Shown: positions 20,590-30,939 of the stretch, one piece after another
How positions within the stretch are numbered: the first letter of the stretch is position 1
Layout: the number at the start of each line of letters is the position of its first letter
Notes under the pieces: model-generated
Database searches by the model: none
Told to the model about the DNA's origin: nothing
What the model saw: only the letters and a program-made list of their open reading frames with translations
Program-made: the position numbers and the translations under genes
NCBI GenBank assembly: GCA_963576475.1
Contig: OY754984.1
Span: forward strand, 20,919,215 to 20,983,214
Direction: 5' to 3'
Length of the DNA: 64,000 nucleotides
Source: Molanna angustata
Taxonomy: Eukaryota > Arthropoda > Insecta > Trichoptera > Molannidae

Positions 20590-21139
20590 ATCAGTATTTA
20601 GCTATCACGAAGAAACCTTTTTTTTGTAACGACATCTATTGAGAAATTAGCTATCACGAAGAAACCTTTTTTTGTAACGACATCTATTGAGAAATTAGCT
20701 ATCACGAAGAAACCTTTTTTTTGTAACGGCATCTATTGAGAAATCAGCTATCACGAAGAAACCTTTTTTTTTGTAACGACATCTATTGAGAAATTAGCTA
20801 TCACGAAGAAACCTTTTTTTGTAACGACATCTATTGAGAAATTAGATATCACGAAGAAACCTTTTTTTTGTAACGACATCTATTGAGAAATTAGCTATCA
20901 CGAAGAAACCTTTTTTTTGTAACGACATCTATTGAGAAATTAGCCATCACGAAGAAACCTTTTTTTGTAACGACATCTATTGAGAAATTAGCTATCACGA
21001 AGAAACTTTTTTTTGTAACGGCATCTATTGAGAAATCAGCTATCACGAAGAAACCTTTTTTTTTGTAACGACATATATTGAGAAATTAGCTATCACGAAG
21101 AAAATTTTTTTTTTGTAACGACATCTACTGAAAAATTAG
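20590..21139. repeat. Tandem array, ~50-bp unit, 11 copies, derived from family A
   Basis: The unit is 'agctatcacgaagaaacc' + T-run + 'gtaacgacatctattgagaa', repeated about 11 times with small T-run length changes. The phrase 'gtaacg(c)catctattgaga' is part of the family A body (10196-10215, 13133-13152). A family A terminal block follows at 21150-21196. So the array grew inside a family A copy. Confidence 0.9.
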
Positions 21140-21196
21140 TTTATTTGTAAACAAATCCAATGTTTTCGTATATGCAATTAAAAAAAAATATTCGAT
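21140..21196 (+). mobile_element. Family A terminal block (A7)
   Basis: 'aaatccaatgttttcgtata' then 'tgcaatt' and 'aaatattcgata' is the family A 3' terminus. It closes the element that holds the tandem array. Confidence 0.75.
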
Positions 21197-21197
21197 A

Positions 21198-21473
21198 AAA
21201 TGGAAGCAACATATAAATATTACGACTAAAAGAATTCGCAAACTTGTTTACATTTTTAAATTAAGGAATATACTGTCATTGAATTTTCTAAAAACTTTGT
21301 ATTATGCATGTACCCAGTCAATAATAGAATATGGAATTTTAGCATGGGGTGCAGCATTTAAAACCAACATAAAACCTGTTAAAACTGCTCAAAATTTAAT
21401 CATAAAAGTTATTAAAAAAAAAAACCAAGAGACTACCCAACACAGCAACTATATAAAGAATTTGGAGTTTTAA
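21198..21473 (+). pseudogene. LINE RT thumb fragment (~91 codons)
   Basis: The frame KWKQHINITTKRIRKL..., LNFLKTLYYACTQSIIEYGI and LAWGAAFKTNIKPVKTAQN covers the RT thumb of a Jockey/CR1-type element ('L..lYya...s.i.YGi..WG'). It begins flush with the family A end at 21196. A stop lies at 21473 and further sequence to ~21640 is frameshifted. No catalytic residues remain. Confidence 0.85.
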
Positions 21474-21649
21474 AACTGGATAGCATATTTAAAAGAAGTG
21501 CAGTACTTATTTCAAACTTACAAAAATATGATTGATAACAATGATAACATAGAAAGGTACCTATAATAAGCACCTTTCCTCGCTCAGAGGGACAAATTAA
21601 GGTTCCAAAATACAATAAATACATCAACCATGCAGCATCACTACATATT

Positions 21650-22595
21650 CTTACCTAAGAATAAACTGTTATACTAAACTTTCTTTAGATATACGAAAAA
21701 TTAAACCTTTGTAAAATTTAAAAAAGTATACAATAATTTTATATTCTCAAATGAAATGTTATATCTTTTATGTACCTATTAATAAATACATAAATTATGG
21801 ACTTGAAATAAATGCTACGCTCTTCCTCCGCTGAACACGAGATTTACTCTTTCAGTGGAGTAATACGTATATACATATATAGAAATGTATAAATTATAAG
21901 AAATATTATATACCTTTGTACCAACAAATTATTTTGCACAAAAAAAAAGTTTTCAAATTCAAATTTTTAGTCTTACAGATTTGTTTTGTTGAATAATTTT
22001 TTATTCCTATAAATAGAAGGAATAAATGGGTATTGAAGGCATTAGAGCTACAAAACTCGTTTGAAATCGTTTTTAATTCAATCACAAATCGTTCGGCTCA
22101 CGAGACGTTCCAAGTTCCAATTACGAACGGGCGAAAAAAAAAAGCCATCCGCGGATCTAGACGATTCCATTGTTTCACACATTTCTTATTCTTTTCCCTT
22201 TTTATGGCTGACAAATAATAGTATACAGGGTCGCATAGAAGAGATTCGGGGTAGGTGACTGGCTGGTTGGCTGGTGATGGTTCTTTGTGATGAGATTGCT
22301 TCCTATCCTTATATTTTACAAGAAGAATTGTCACACAATGAAAGCAACAAAGGCGGTTGGCAAATATGTATAATATATAATACAAACAGCCCGCCATTTA
22401 CAGGGACGATTCTACGGTCTTCTGCGCCTGGCGCATTAAAATACGCACGTTTATTTTTTTATTTTATTTGGGAAAACCAAAAACATGAATTTATACTTGT
22501 TTTTATATAAATTAATAAAATTGATAATGGTTCTGTAGCAGCAATTAAATCGGCGCTTGCGCAGTTTGAACGTGTTCTGCGTGCGCAATCCTGCG
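21650..22595. other. Non-coding stretch, no gene seen
   Basis: Several overlapping frames of 60-100 codons lie at 22033-22510, but none has a motif. 22080-22260 is a little GC-richer. Confidence 0.4.
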
Positions 22596-22599
22596 TTTG

Positions 22600-22800
22600 T
22601 CCGGTCTAGGACACTTGGCTGTGGCCAATTGGCTGCGGGACACTTGGGTGCGGGACACTTGGCTGCGAGACACTTGGCTGCGGCGGACATTTGGCTGCGG
22701 GACACTTAGGTGCGACGGACACTTGGGTGCGAGCCCACTTGGTTGCGAGTCCATTTGGTCGCGACGGACACTTGGGTGTGAGCCCACTTGGTCGCGAATT
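22600..22800 (+). repeat. GC-rich minisatellite, 15-18-bp units
   Basis: 'acacttggctgcggg' and variants (acacttgggtgcgac, acttggttgcgag) repeat ~12 times. The same array with the same order of variants lies in reverse at 27700-27895. The following ~80 bp ('aaaaatatttttttctgc', 'gatttttgtaatgctctt') are also shared, so the pair belongs to one longer element. Open frames exist on both strands only because of the periodicity. Confidence 0.9.
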
Positions 22801-22924
22801 CAAAAATATTTTTTTCTGCCTAGGGCTGAAGTTTTTCGTGCTGATTTTTGTAATGCTCTTTATCATATAAGTAGTTGATATACAAGTAGGTATATACAGA
22901 CATTAAAAATATAAAAAAATATAT

Positions 22925-23010
22925 TTGTTTTATTTATTTATTTAATCTTCTTGAAATTATAATTAGTACACTGGCGGGCTTATTGCCTAGTGGCAATTTC
23001 TTCCAATTTC
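22925..23010 (-). mobile_element. LINE 3'-terminal block ('tggcgggcttattgcc')
   Basis: A T-rich head (tttatttatttattt) precedes 'ctggcgggcttattgccta' and 'tggcaatttcttcc'. This 3' block ends the LINE fragments at 28240-28690 (-) and 46110-46550 (+). Only the UTR is present. Confidence 0.7.
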
Positions 23011-23096
23011 TACTTATGTTTGAAATTGTAAAGTAAAAACAAGGTTATTAAGCCAAATTATTTTTTACACTATAAAAATATGAGAATTTTTCATAC

Positions 23097-23165
23097 ACAC
23101 TAGTTGCATGTAAGACATGAGATCCAACTGTCGATAGCGATAGTATGTATAGTTGAAGAATAAAC
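23097..23165 (-). repeat. Family G right terminus
   Basis: 'actagttgcatgtaagacat', 'ccaactgtcgatagcgatag' and 'tatagttgaagaata' are the reverse of the right ends of the family G copies at 26103, 27145 and 48493. The rest of the element is absent. Confidence 0.75.
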
Positions 23166-23484
23166 ATGTGATGTAAGATACTAATTTGTTTCACATTGAT
23201 ATGGCAAACCATAGATTTTTTTCTTTAAATTTTGACAGTCCTTGAACGCATTTTTAATGAGTGTATTTTTGTTTTATCGAAATTTTATCAGTTTACAATA
23301 AACTCGAATTTCCATAACGTGAGAGCATTTTGAAAATTTCGACAGATGAAATCATAGAGAAGAAATTAACGGATATATATGGAAAATTTCAGGTTAAATA
23401 ATTAAATTAAAATTCAAATACATTTTCTGCTATGCGCTGAACGAATCCCTTAAATTCAATAACAATCCCAAATAGATAATTTTT

Positions 23485-23988
23485 GTAAATTATTGTGTGA
23501 GATATCATTTTGTAAAATATTGTGTGAGATAGCATTTTGTAAAATATTGTGTGAGTAGCATTTTTGTAAATTATTGTGTGAGATAGCATTTTGTAAAATA
23601 TTGTGTGAGAAATCATTTTGTAAAATATTGTGTGAGATAGCATTTTGTAAAATATTGTGTGAGTAGCATTTTTGTAAATTATTGTGTGAGATATCATTTT
23701 GTAAAATATTGTGTGAGATAGCATTTTGTAAAATATTGTGTGAGTAGCATTTTTGTAAATTATTGTGTGAGATAGCATTTTGTAAAATATTGTGTGAGAA
23801 ATCATTTTGTAAAATATTGTGTGAGATAGCATTTTGTAAAATATTGTGTGAGTAGCATTTTTGTAAATTATTGTGTGAGATAGCATTTTGTAAAATATTG
23901 TGTGAGTAGCATTTTTGTAAATTATTGTGTGAGATAGCATTTTGTAAAATATTGTGTGAGTAGCATTTTTGTAAATTATTGTGTGAGA
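23485..23988. repeat. Minisatellite, ~27-bp units, ~18 copies
   Basis: Unit variants 'attttgtaaaatattgtgtgagatagc', with 'aat' or 'tagc' linkers, form higher-order repeats of 4-5 units. The very long minus-strand frames (177 and 259 codons) across it are products of the repeat and encode only repeating SHTI/FYKM-type words. Confidence 0.9.
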
Positions 23989-24440
23989 AGACGCATGAAA
24001 GTAGAATTAACGCGGTTGAAATGAGGTCACTAAGACGAATGTGTGGTAAAACGATGTATGATAGAATAAGAAATGAGGATATTAGACGCGAATGTGTGAT
24101 TGAAATAAAAATCGTAAGTAAGATGAAAATAAATGCCCTAAGGTGGTTCGGCCAATAGAAAGAATGAGTGATGACCGTCTGACAAAAAAGTATACAAGGC
24201 TGATAAAAGAGGAACGAACAGTAGAGGTCGGCCAAGAAAAAGTTGGCACGATCACATAAATGGGATTTTGAAAGATGGTGATGTTAGAAGTAAGAATAAT
24301 AGAAGAGCGTGTATGAGACGATGTATGGACGTGAATGAAGCGAGTAATGTATGTCAAGAGAGAGGAGTCTGGCGTTCGGTTCTCTCTGCCTACCTCAAAT
24401 AGGGAAATGGCGTGATGGTATGGTATGGTATTGTGTGAGA
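23978..24440 (+). pseudogene. LINE C-terminus inserted in minisatellite, 11-bp duplication
   Basis: 'attgtgtgaga' lies at 23978-23988 and 24430-24440, flanking the insertion 23989-24429. In broken frames the insert reads the same protein as 15409-16043: EMRSLRRMCGKTMYDRIRNE, MKINALRWFG, GRPRKSWHDHINGIL and VCQERGVWRSVLSAYLK stop, then the 'ggcgtgatggtatggtatgg' tail. Because the target is itself a repeat, the duplication cannot be separated from the array unit. Confidence 0.85.
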
Positions 24441-24721
24441 TATTAAATAAATAAATAAATTTTAATTTTTAAACCTTCTTGTGTGTGCGCTGAACAAACC
24501 CACTAAGTATCAATTGAATAACAACTTTTTTTCAATTTTTTATTTTTGTAAGTTATCGAATAAATAAATAAATAAATTATAGTGCGCAAACCTTCTCCGG
24601 TATGAGCTGAACAAATTCCCAAAGTTTCATCGCAATCGGATGGTTGATTTGGGAGTCCATCGAAAACATACATACAAACAAACAAACAAATATACGTCCA
24701 TCCATTTTTATAAATATAGAG

Positions 24722-24820
24722 ATTTTATAATTTTCGGTGACATTCAGAAGAAAACTTTCCACGCTTATATCTATAATTTTCGGTGACATTCAGAAGAAAA
24801 CTTTCCACGCTTATATCTAA
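24722..24820. repeat. 46-bp tandem duplication
   Basis: 'ataattttcggtgacattc' through 'ccacgcttatatct' appears twice in exact tandem at 24727 and 24773. It is a recent local duplication. Confidence 0.9.
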
Positions 24821-25052
24821 TAAACTAGCTTTTTTGTTTTTTTTTGTCTAGCTATAATGTTTCTCTTTTTTATCTGTTTGTTTGTTAGTTGTATATTTTA
24901 TAGTAATGCTTTCCTTTTTGTTTTCTTTTGTTAATATCTTCCACAATTTTTCTTTGTTGTGATCTAAGTTTCTGTAATGTAGTGGTAGGTACCTAAAACA
25001 TAATGTAATTATAGTGGTACCTACATAAAAATATTGTGTGTTCCAATTTTAG

Positions 25053-25261
25053 ATTAATCCAACTGTCGATTTGTTCAGGAGAACTTTGTTCTCTTAACAT
25101 ATCGACAATGTATCAAGCCAGAATACGCGAGAATTGTATGGAGAGGTCTACTTTTTTCACGGCTTTTCCAACTTTGAAGTCAAAAAACACCAACTTAGAG
25201 GCTTCGCAGCATATATGTTCCATACACGGATTTACTCAGAATTCGGAGTAAAACATTTCGT

Positions 25262-25314
<53 letters not shown>

Positions 25315-26103
25315 TGTGTGTCTGTGTGTGTGTCCGTCCCCCCCTTATAACTTTTGATCCGCTCAATTTACAGAGCCTAAAATTTCAGAATATATAAACA
25401 GTTACAGGCCTACAAAACTTTTATACTCGGAATTTTAAATTTTTGTTTCAGTCAGGGGTTATCAACTTTTGAATTTTTATTTTATTTTTCCATATATCTC
25501 AGAAACCATAAACGCTAGAACGCTGAAAATTGGTACAAACATAGACAAATACAAAATCTCAAATTGGTTTTTTCAAAAAAATTCCAGGGTTTCTCAAACA
25601 TTTTTTATTAAGAAAAGTATTTTTTTTATGATAAATTTATGAGTTTAACTGCCTATATTTCCATTTTTTTTTAAAATATCGAAAAAAGCTGAAACACCCC
25701 AACTAGATAATTTAATTTTATATAAAAATTTTTAACATTGTAGCAGTACATCTCAAATTTTTTTTAACAATTTTTATAAAAATTGAATTTAGTGACGACA
25801 TCGCTTCATACAATTTGTATGGTAGTCACCTATACACAATATCAAAGAAGACTTAATAGTTTGATACTTCATCTCTAAACATACAATATACATATACCAT
25901 CATGCTGTTTTCATATTCCGGGTAGGAAAAAAAGACTGACCTCCATACTATCCTATCTTGACTACCTAGGTACATGTGTTGTATAGAAAACTAAATATCA
26001 TAAAATAATAAATAATTTGTATTTATGGGTTTGGTACTTATTCTTCAACTATACATACTATCGCTGTCGACAGTTGGATCCCATGTGTTACATGCAACTA
26101 GTA
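25053..26103 (+). mobile_element. Family G copy 1, (TG)n-bearing repeat
   Basis: It begins 'ccaactgtcgatttgttcag' with a hairpin TGTCGAT...ATCGACA enclosing GAGAAC/GTTCTC. An internal (TG)n follows (25260-25333), then 'tccgtccccccctt' and a conserved ~700-bp tail, and it ends 'atgtgttacatgcaactagt', another hairpin (AGTTG...CAACT). A LINE 3' scrap (25880-25990) is part of the body. Terminal hairpins plus an internal microsatellite resemble DINE-1/Helentron-type or MINE elements. That class is an inference. Confidence 0.75.
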
Positions 26104-26134
26104 TGATTTTGAATATGGGTATTGTCTTTTGTCC

Positions 26135-27145
26135 AACTGTCGATTTGTTCAGGAGAACTTTGTTCTCTTAACATATCGACAATGTATCAAGCCAGAATAC
26201 GCGAGAATTGTATGGAGAGGTCTACTTTTTTCACGGCTTTTCCAACTTTGAAGTAAAAAAAAACCAACTTAGAGGCTTCGCAGCATATATGTTCCATACA
26301 CGGATTTACTCAGAATTCGGAGTAGAACATTTCGTGTGTCTGTGTGTGTGTGTGTGTGTGTCTGTGTGTGTGTCCGTCCCCCCCTTATAACTTTTGATCC
26401 ACTCAATTTACAGAGCCTAAAATTTCAGAATATATAAACAGTTACAGGCCTACAAAATTTTTATACTCGGAATTTTGAATTTTTGTTTCAGTCAGGGGTT
26501 ATCAACTTTTGAATTTTTATTTTATTTTTCCATATATCTCAGAAACCATAAATGTTAGAACGCTGAAAATTGGTACAAACATAGACAAATACAAAATCTC
26601 AAATTAGTTTTTTCAAAAAAATTCCAGGGTTTCTCAAACATTTTTTATTAAGAAAAATATTTTTTTTATGATAAATTTATGAGTTTAACTGCCTATATTT
26701 CCAAAACTTTTACAATTATCGAAAAAAGCCGAAACACCCCAACTAGATAATTTAATTTTCTATAAAAAATATTAACATTGTAGTAGAAGATCTCAATTTT
26801 TTTTTAACAATTTTTTTAAAAATTGAATTTAGTGACGACATCGCTTCATACATTTTGTATGGCAGTCGCCTATACACAATATGTAAGAAGACTTAATAGT
26901 TTGATACTTCATCTCCAAACATACATACATACCATCATGCTATTTGCATATTCTGGGTAGGAAAAAGGATCTTCCTCCATACTATCCTTTCTTGACATAC
27001 ATACCTACATATGTTGTATAAAAAACAAAATATCTGAAAATATTCAATAATTTGTATCTATGGGTTTATAGTTTGGTACATATTCTTCAACTATACATAC
27101 TATCGCTATCGACAGTTGGATCTCATGTGTTACATGCAACTAGTT
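26135..27145 (+). mobile_element. Family G copy 2
   Basis: It is ~90% like copy 1 over its full length and follows it 30 bp later in the same strand. Its (TG)n is shorter (26338-26373). The pair could be a tandem duplication or two insertions. The ends match copy 1. Confidence 0.8.
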
Positions 27146-27690
27146 TTAAGAAAATTATGTGAGCTTCTGTCATAGAATATTGTAAACTGTTAACCTTGAT
27201 AGTAAAAAGATTGTTTTATAAATATATTTACTGTGAAGAACAAAACTGTATATTTTATAAAAATAATAAACATTATAGTTTCTATTGTATCTTTTTATTT
27301 TCATATAGATTCTTTTTTGATATTCCTTTTCTTATAGATTTGTAGGCCGATATTTAATGCAGGATGTGGCACTTGTAATTGGCTGCCCAGTTTTGTTGTC
27401 TATAGCTTGCCCTTATTTGATGGAACAACGATGTATAGTAACTTTCTTTATATAGTAATATCTTTTATTTTAAATTGTATATATATTTTTGTATAGTTAT
27501 ATGTATAGTAATAGTGTAATAGTGTATAGTAATAGTGTGTATAATGTATAGTAATATCTTTTATTTTAAATTGTATATATATATTTTTTCCACTTTTTAG
27601 CTGTAAGTGGTTCTTTAAATAAAAATAAATAAATAAATATAAAGAGCATTACAAAAATCAGTACGAAATATTTCATTCCTAAGCAGAAAA
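27146..27690. other. AT-rich spacer, no gene seen
   Basis: 27470-27590 holds a tandem-like repeat of 'tatagtaatagtgtatagta' and 'ttttattttaaattgtatat'. No gene. Confidence 0.5.
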
Positions 27691-27897
27691 AAATATTTTT
27701 GATTTCGCGACCAAGTGGGCTCGCACCCAAGTGTCCGTCGCGACCAAATGGACTCGCAACCAAGTGGGCTCGCACCCAAGTGTCCGTCGCACCCAAGTGT
27801 CCCGCAGCCAAACGTCCCCCGCAGCCAAGTGTCTCGCAGCCAAGTGTCCCGCACCCAAGTGTCCCGCACCCAAGTGGCCGCAGTCAAGTGTCCCATT
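27640..27897 (-). repeat. GC-rich minisatellite, inverted partner of 22600
   Basis: The reverse strand repeats the 'acacttgg(g/c)tgcgggac' array and its flank ('gatttttgtaatgctcttta') seen at 22600-22870, with the same variant order. Both are copies of one element placed in opposite directions ~5 kb apart. No protein is claimed. Confidence 0.9.
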
Positions 27898-28059
27898 CCG
27901 GCGTTTGTCGATCCTACATCGAATGCGAAAGAAATTTCCTATTCAGTATTCGTGCGGTTCCCGCCTCCAGTCGATATTTTCAATCAACTCCTAATGTTAA
28001 TCATTCGATTCTTAAACGCATTTTTTAAATAAAAAATAGAATATATTATGTCCTTGTTA

Positions 28060-28205
28060 AACAAGTACATATACATCTTCATACGTTCCGTAAAATAAGC
28101 ATAAATGCTTATGCTATAGGTGAACGAAATCGGACGAGGCAGGATTCGAACTCGCGACCACTGGATTACTAGCCTAGCGCGCTATCCGCTCTGTCATCGA
28201 CCCAT
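28060..28205 (-). mobile_element. SINE-2, fullest copy
   Basis: On the minus strand the head reads 'gacagagcggatagcgcgct', 'aggctagtaatccagtgg' and box B 'gagttcgaatcc'. The anticodon-loop-like 'ttagtaa' would be AGT (Thr). The body 'cgatttcgttcacctatag', 'catttatgcttattttacgg' and 'gtacttgtttaacaaggaca' follows. Copies: 4112, 10650, 18837, 62774. It would be transcribed by RNA polymerase III and moved by a LINE. Confidence 0.85.
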
Positions 28206-28235
28206 CTACACTACTTACATACAGATAGAATTGTT

Positions 28236-28690
28236 TTATTGTAATATTTTTTTATTTAATCTTTTTGTGCATATAATTAGTACTCTGGCGGGCTTATTGC
28301 CTAATGGCAATTTCTTCCAACCAACCAGAGTAAATGTTAAATATACAACATAATGTGTACTATTGCAATAAGTTAATCACATTACAAAATAAATAAAGAT
28401 AGCAGAAGAAGTAATAAAAATAGCACAAAAACAAAGAAGATTTCATATAAGAACAAATCATAGCAATGACAGGAAGACTAAGGGATAAGGAATGGAAGAG
28501 GAAAGAAAGATGTGATCAGGTGTTGTAAGATAAATATTTTTGCTTTAGCCTTTTCTTGAAGATGTTTAGTGAGATAGACGACGTAATATCAGGATTTAGG
28601 CTATTCCATAGTCTAGCTGAATGTACTTCAAATGAAGAGCTTTAAATTCAGAACTATGAATAGGGATTATATTCATAGGGAATAATAAAA
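28236..28690 (-). pseudogene. LINE ORF C-terminus and 3' UTR
   Basis: The minus-strand frame near 28680-28515 reads SSSFEVHSARLWNSLNPDI and TSSISLNIFKKRLKQKYL then NT stop. This is the Jockey/CR1-type end ('F...sar.WN.LP..i....s...FK..Lk..l'). The UTR carries the 'tggcgggcttattgcc' block (28287) and a T-rich reverse tail at 28236-28260. Sister copies lie at 46110-46550 and 22925-23010. Confidence 0.85.
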
Positions 28691-28977
28691 TTATATATTT
28701 AGTAAGTAATTTTTCATTTCATCATCAATCAATCTTCCTCAATATTTAACTTCGATTTAACTTTACTATACCAATCAATGTAAATGCGGGAATTCGTTTC
28801 AATATGGACACGCTAATTGAAACTTTTGATAAATAATTTGATTAATAATTATACCCACAACTACATAAATATTTATAAAAAGCAACCACCAACTTTGAAT
28901 AATGGTGACCCCGACATGATCATATATTTTTTCCTTGGTTTGAAAATTCGATAAAATATTTTTTTTAACGTTTTCAG

Positions 28978-29106
28978 ATTCTATCCCTTATCTTGGCAGT
29001 CAGATTTTTCCCAGCGCTTGGGGCAGCCGCACAATTTGATCCTGCTGCGAACCCGGTCCTGTCAATTCCGTTCCCGGATGAAACAAAAACAAAAACATCG
29101 TCTTAG
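28978..29106 (+). CDS. Candidate terminal exon of an unknown small secreted protein
   Basis: A splice-acceptor-like 'ttttttttaacgttttcag' ends at 28977. The following 42 codons run to TAG at 29104-29106: a hydrophobic start (ILSLILAVRFFPALGAAA) and then QFDPAANPVLSIPFPDETK. The block is about half GC in an AT-rich setting and stops sharply at both ends. This would suit a signal peptide interrupted by an intron after its first codons, but no upstream exon was found, I recognise no family, and the third reading frame is also open. An AATAAA lies at ~29470. Confidence 0.3.
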   Translation: MLSLILAVRFFPALGAAAQFDPAANPVLSIPFPDETKTKTSS

Positions 29107-30085
29107 ATAGGTACGGCAGCCATTGTGGTTTCGCGAGATTTTTCAGCCCTTGAAAAAATCAACGAGAAAATATATATCGCACACCGACTGTTTTCAGTAA
29201 TTATTATCAAAGATAACAACGCGCAACTGAGTGGGTGCAATTCCGCGTTTTATATCGAAAGCGATATGTTTAATTAACGACTCTAATACCGTTATACTGC
29301 ACTCAAAAGATTTGCTGTGATTTTGAGATTTTTTTCTTATAATTAATATTTTCAAAATTCACATTGTAGGGATAAAATATTTAGTTTTGTTTTAAAATAT
29401 ATAAACAGACTGTTTTACTAACAATCAGTTTAAGAGGCCTACAACAGGCGACACAGTCGTACTGTTTTGAAACAATAAATAACGTAAAAGTCAGGCACAA
29501 AATGTATGAAAAACAAATTCCTACTATTTCTCTTTTATTGTCAAAAACCTTTAAATATTGAATTAAGTGTGTGTATATGTATGTATGTAAATGTATATAT
29601 CATACATAACTATGATAAAATACATAACTATGTAAAATCAAAATCAAATATTTGGCTTGGAAAAATTATAAACTGCTAGCCCTAGAACAGTGTTACCTAG
29701 TTGGGCAGCAGTAATCTTCATAATAGTCATTGTGATAAATGTGTGAAAAAAAATTAATTAAAATAAAATAAATAAATATATTTATAAGTATATTGGTGTG
29801 TACCTACATGTGTGAGCATATATGTATGTATATTCTTGAAATTTCTTGTTTTTTCTTTCCTTTTAATTTTTATATTCATAGTTTAAAGAATGTTTATAAA
29901 TTGGTTTCCTCACCTTCCCTTTCCTTCCCCCTTCATATTCCGTCTTTGTTATAATATATTATAAGGCAACAAGTAATTGGGGCACTTCATTATTTTATTT
30001 AAGGTTATGTAATTTAGTTACTACATGTTAAGTTGTTGTGCCTGTTTGTTGTCAAATAAATAAAATAAAAAGATAAAAAAAACAA
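29107..30085. other. Non-coding stretch, no gene seen
   Basis: AT-rich. Short (ATGT)n runs occur near 29575 and 29815. If the 28978 exon is real, its 3' UTR would lie here. Confidence 0.4.
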
Positions 30086-30089
30086 CCTT

Positions 30090-30218
30090 TCGACCCATCC
30101 TAACTTGACGTCTACTTAATAAATGTTTAATAAAAATAGTCACGGTTTATAAAGTAAACTATTTGGTTAATCACGCTTTATTATCGGGTACTATAGATAG
30201 TTTACGTTTATATGTAAG
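30090..30218. repeat. Dispersed repeat, copy 2 (pair at 6912)
   Basis: It matches 6912-7052 from 'cctaacttgacgtctact' to 'actatagatagtttacgttt'. Class unknown. Confidence 0.65.
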
Positions 30219-30264
30219 TAAGATGGTTGTGTAGGCTTAAAGCCCACACAGAAAATAATTGATG

Positions 30265-30545
30265 ATTTAAATGCCTGGCGCGATTTTCGGCGGCAAAATG
30301 GAGGATTCGACGATCTCCGGTTTCAAAGCGATCAAATGCAGCTCTGACACTCTGATTTCATGGGGAAGCAAATGCACAACTACGGCAATAGGTAAATCAA
30401 GGAAAGATAGAAAGGACATACCCTGTTTTACTGCACTCTCCGTTGATCCCATAAGTATATTACTTTGTAAAATTAATGTTCAAAAACACACGTCACGGCC
30501 GTACGGCTCTTCTACGGTTTTCACTACTCGAGGATGTCATTAACG
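30265..30545. other. GC-richer island of unknown role
   Basis: A 90-codon plus frame starts at 30271 (MPGAIFGGKMEDSTISGFKA) and an opposing 61-codon minus frame covers the same DNA. A donor-like 'aataggtaaatc' lies at ~30387. Neither frame matches a family I know. It may be a conserved non-coding or exonic remnant. Confidence 0.25.
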
Positions 30546-30939
30546 TTTCCGTCACAAGGCTAGTCGCTGCATACTGGCTGAGTTGAATATCTGTGTGATT
30601 TGTTCGTGGTCTTATTGTTGCAACGGGGTAATTAGGTAGATTTTGGATTCATGGATGTTGCTAGGGCAAAAATTTAGGAAATGTCGGGAAGGTATGAATT
30701 GTAGGATTACTAAGCCGCAACATATATTATGTACCTACTTGTTTTTTTCTTATATTATTGTACTTTTATATTATTTTTTTTTTTTTTTGGCTCTTCACCC
30801 GTTAAGAGTGTTCTCAGCCATCTAAGTTAAAATATTAAACTGTCAAAATAGAGAAACCTAAATTAGTTTTGTATATTTATTTTACTTCGATCAATTTCAT
30901 TTTTATGAACAGAGTTAAATTACATTAAGACAAAACATT

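Larger units (their letters stand above)
23400..24560. mobile_element. Repeat element expanded into a 27-bp minisatellite
   Basis: 'atgcgctgaacgaatccc' (23432) has relatives at 24488 and 24603 ('gctgaacaaa(c/t)(t)ccc'), followed each time by 'tttttgtaa(a/g)tta'. The words 'attttgtaaaatattgtgtg' and 'atttttgtaaattattgtgtg' make up the array at 23485-23988. A LINE (23989-24429) sits in the array. Confidence 0.55.

Noticed and set aside
20590..21139. CRISPR-like array
   Set aside because: The repeats are contiguous with no unique spacers, the genome is eukaryotic, and the unit derives from a transposon.
22545..22878. Overlapping frames rich in CP/SQ or DTW/GH words (also 27566-28032)
   Set aside because: They arise from the 15-18-bp GC-rich minisatellite and exist in several frames on both strands.
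23407..24235. Minus-strand open frames of 177 and 259 codons
   Set aside because: They lie across the 27-bp minisatellite; the protein is only repeated SHTI/FYKM-type words, and the remainder is antisense to a LINE.
28060..28205. tRNA-Thr-like gene
   Set aside because: Boxes A and B are good, but acceptor arms are missing, a SINE body follows, and there are at least four dispersed copies.
30271..30543. Host gene at the GC-richer island
   Set aside because: Frames on both strands are equally plausible, and neither has a recognisable domain; kept only as an island of unknown role.
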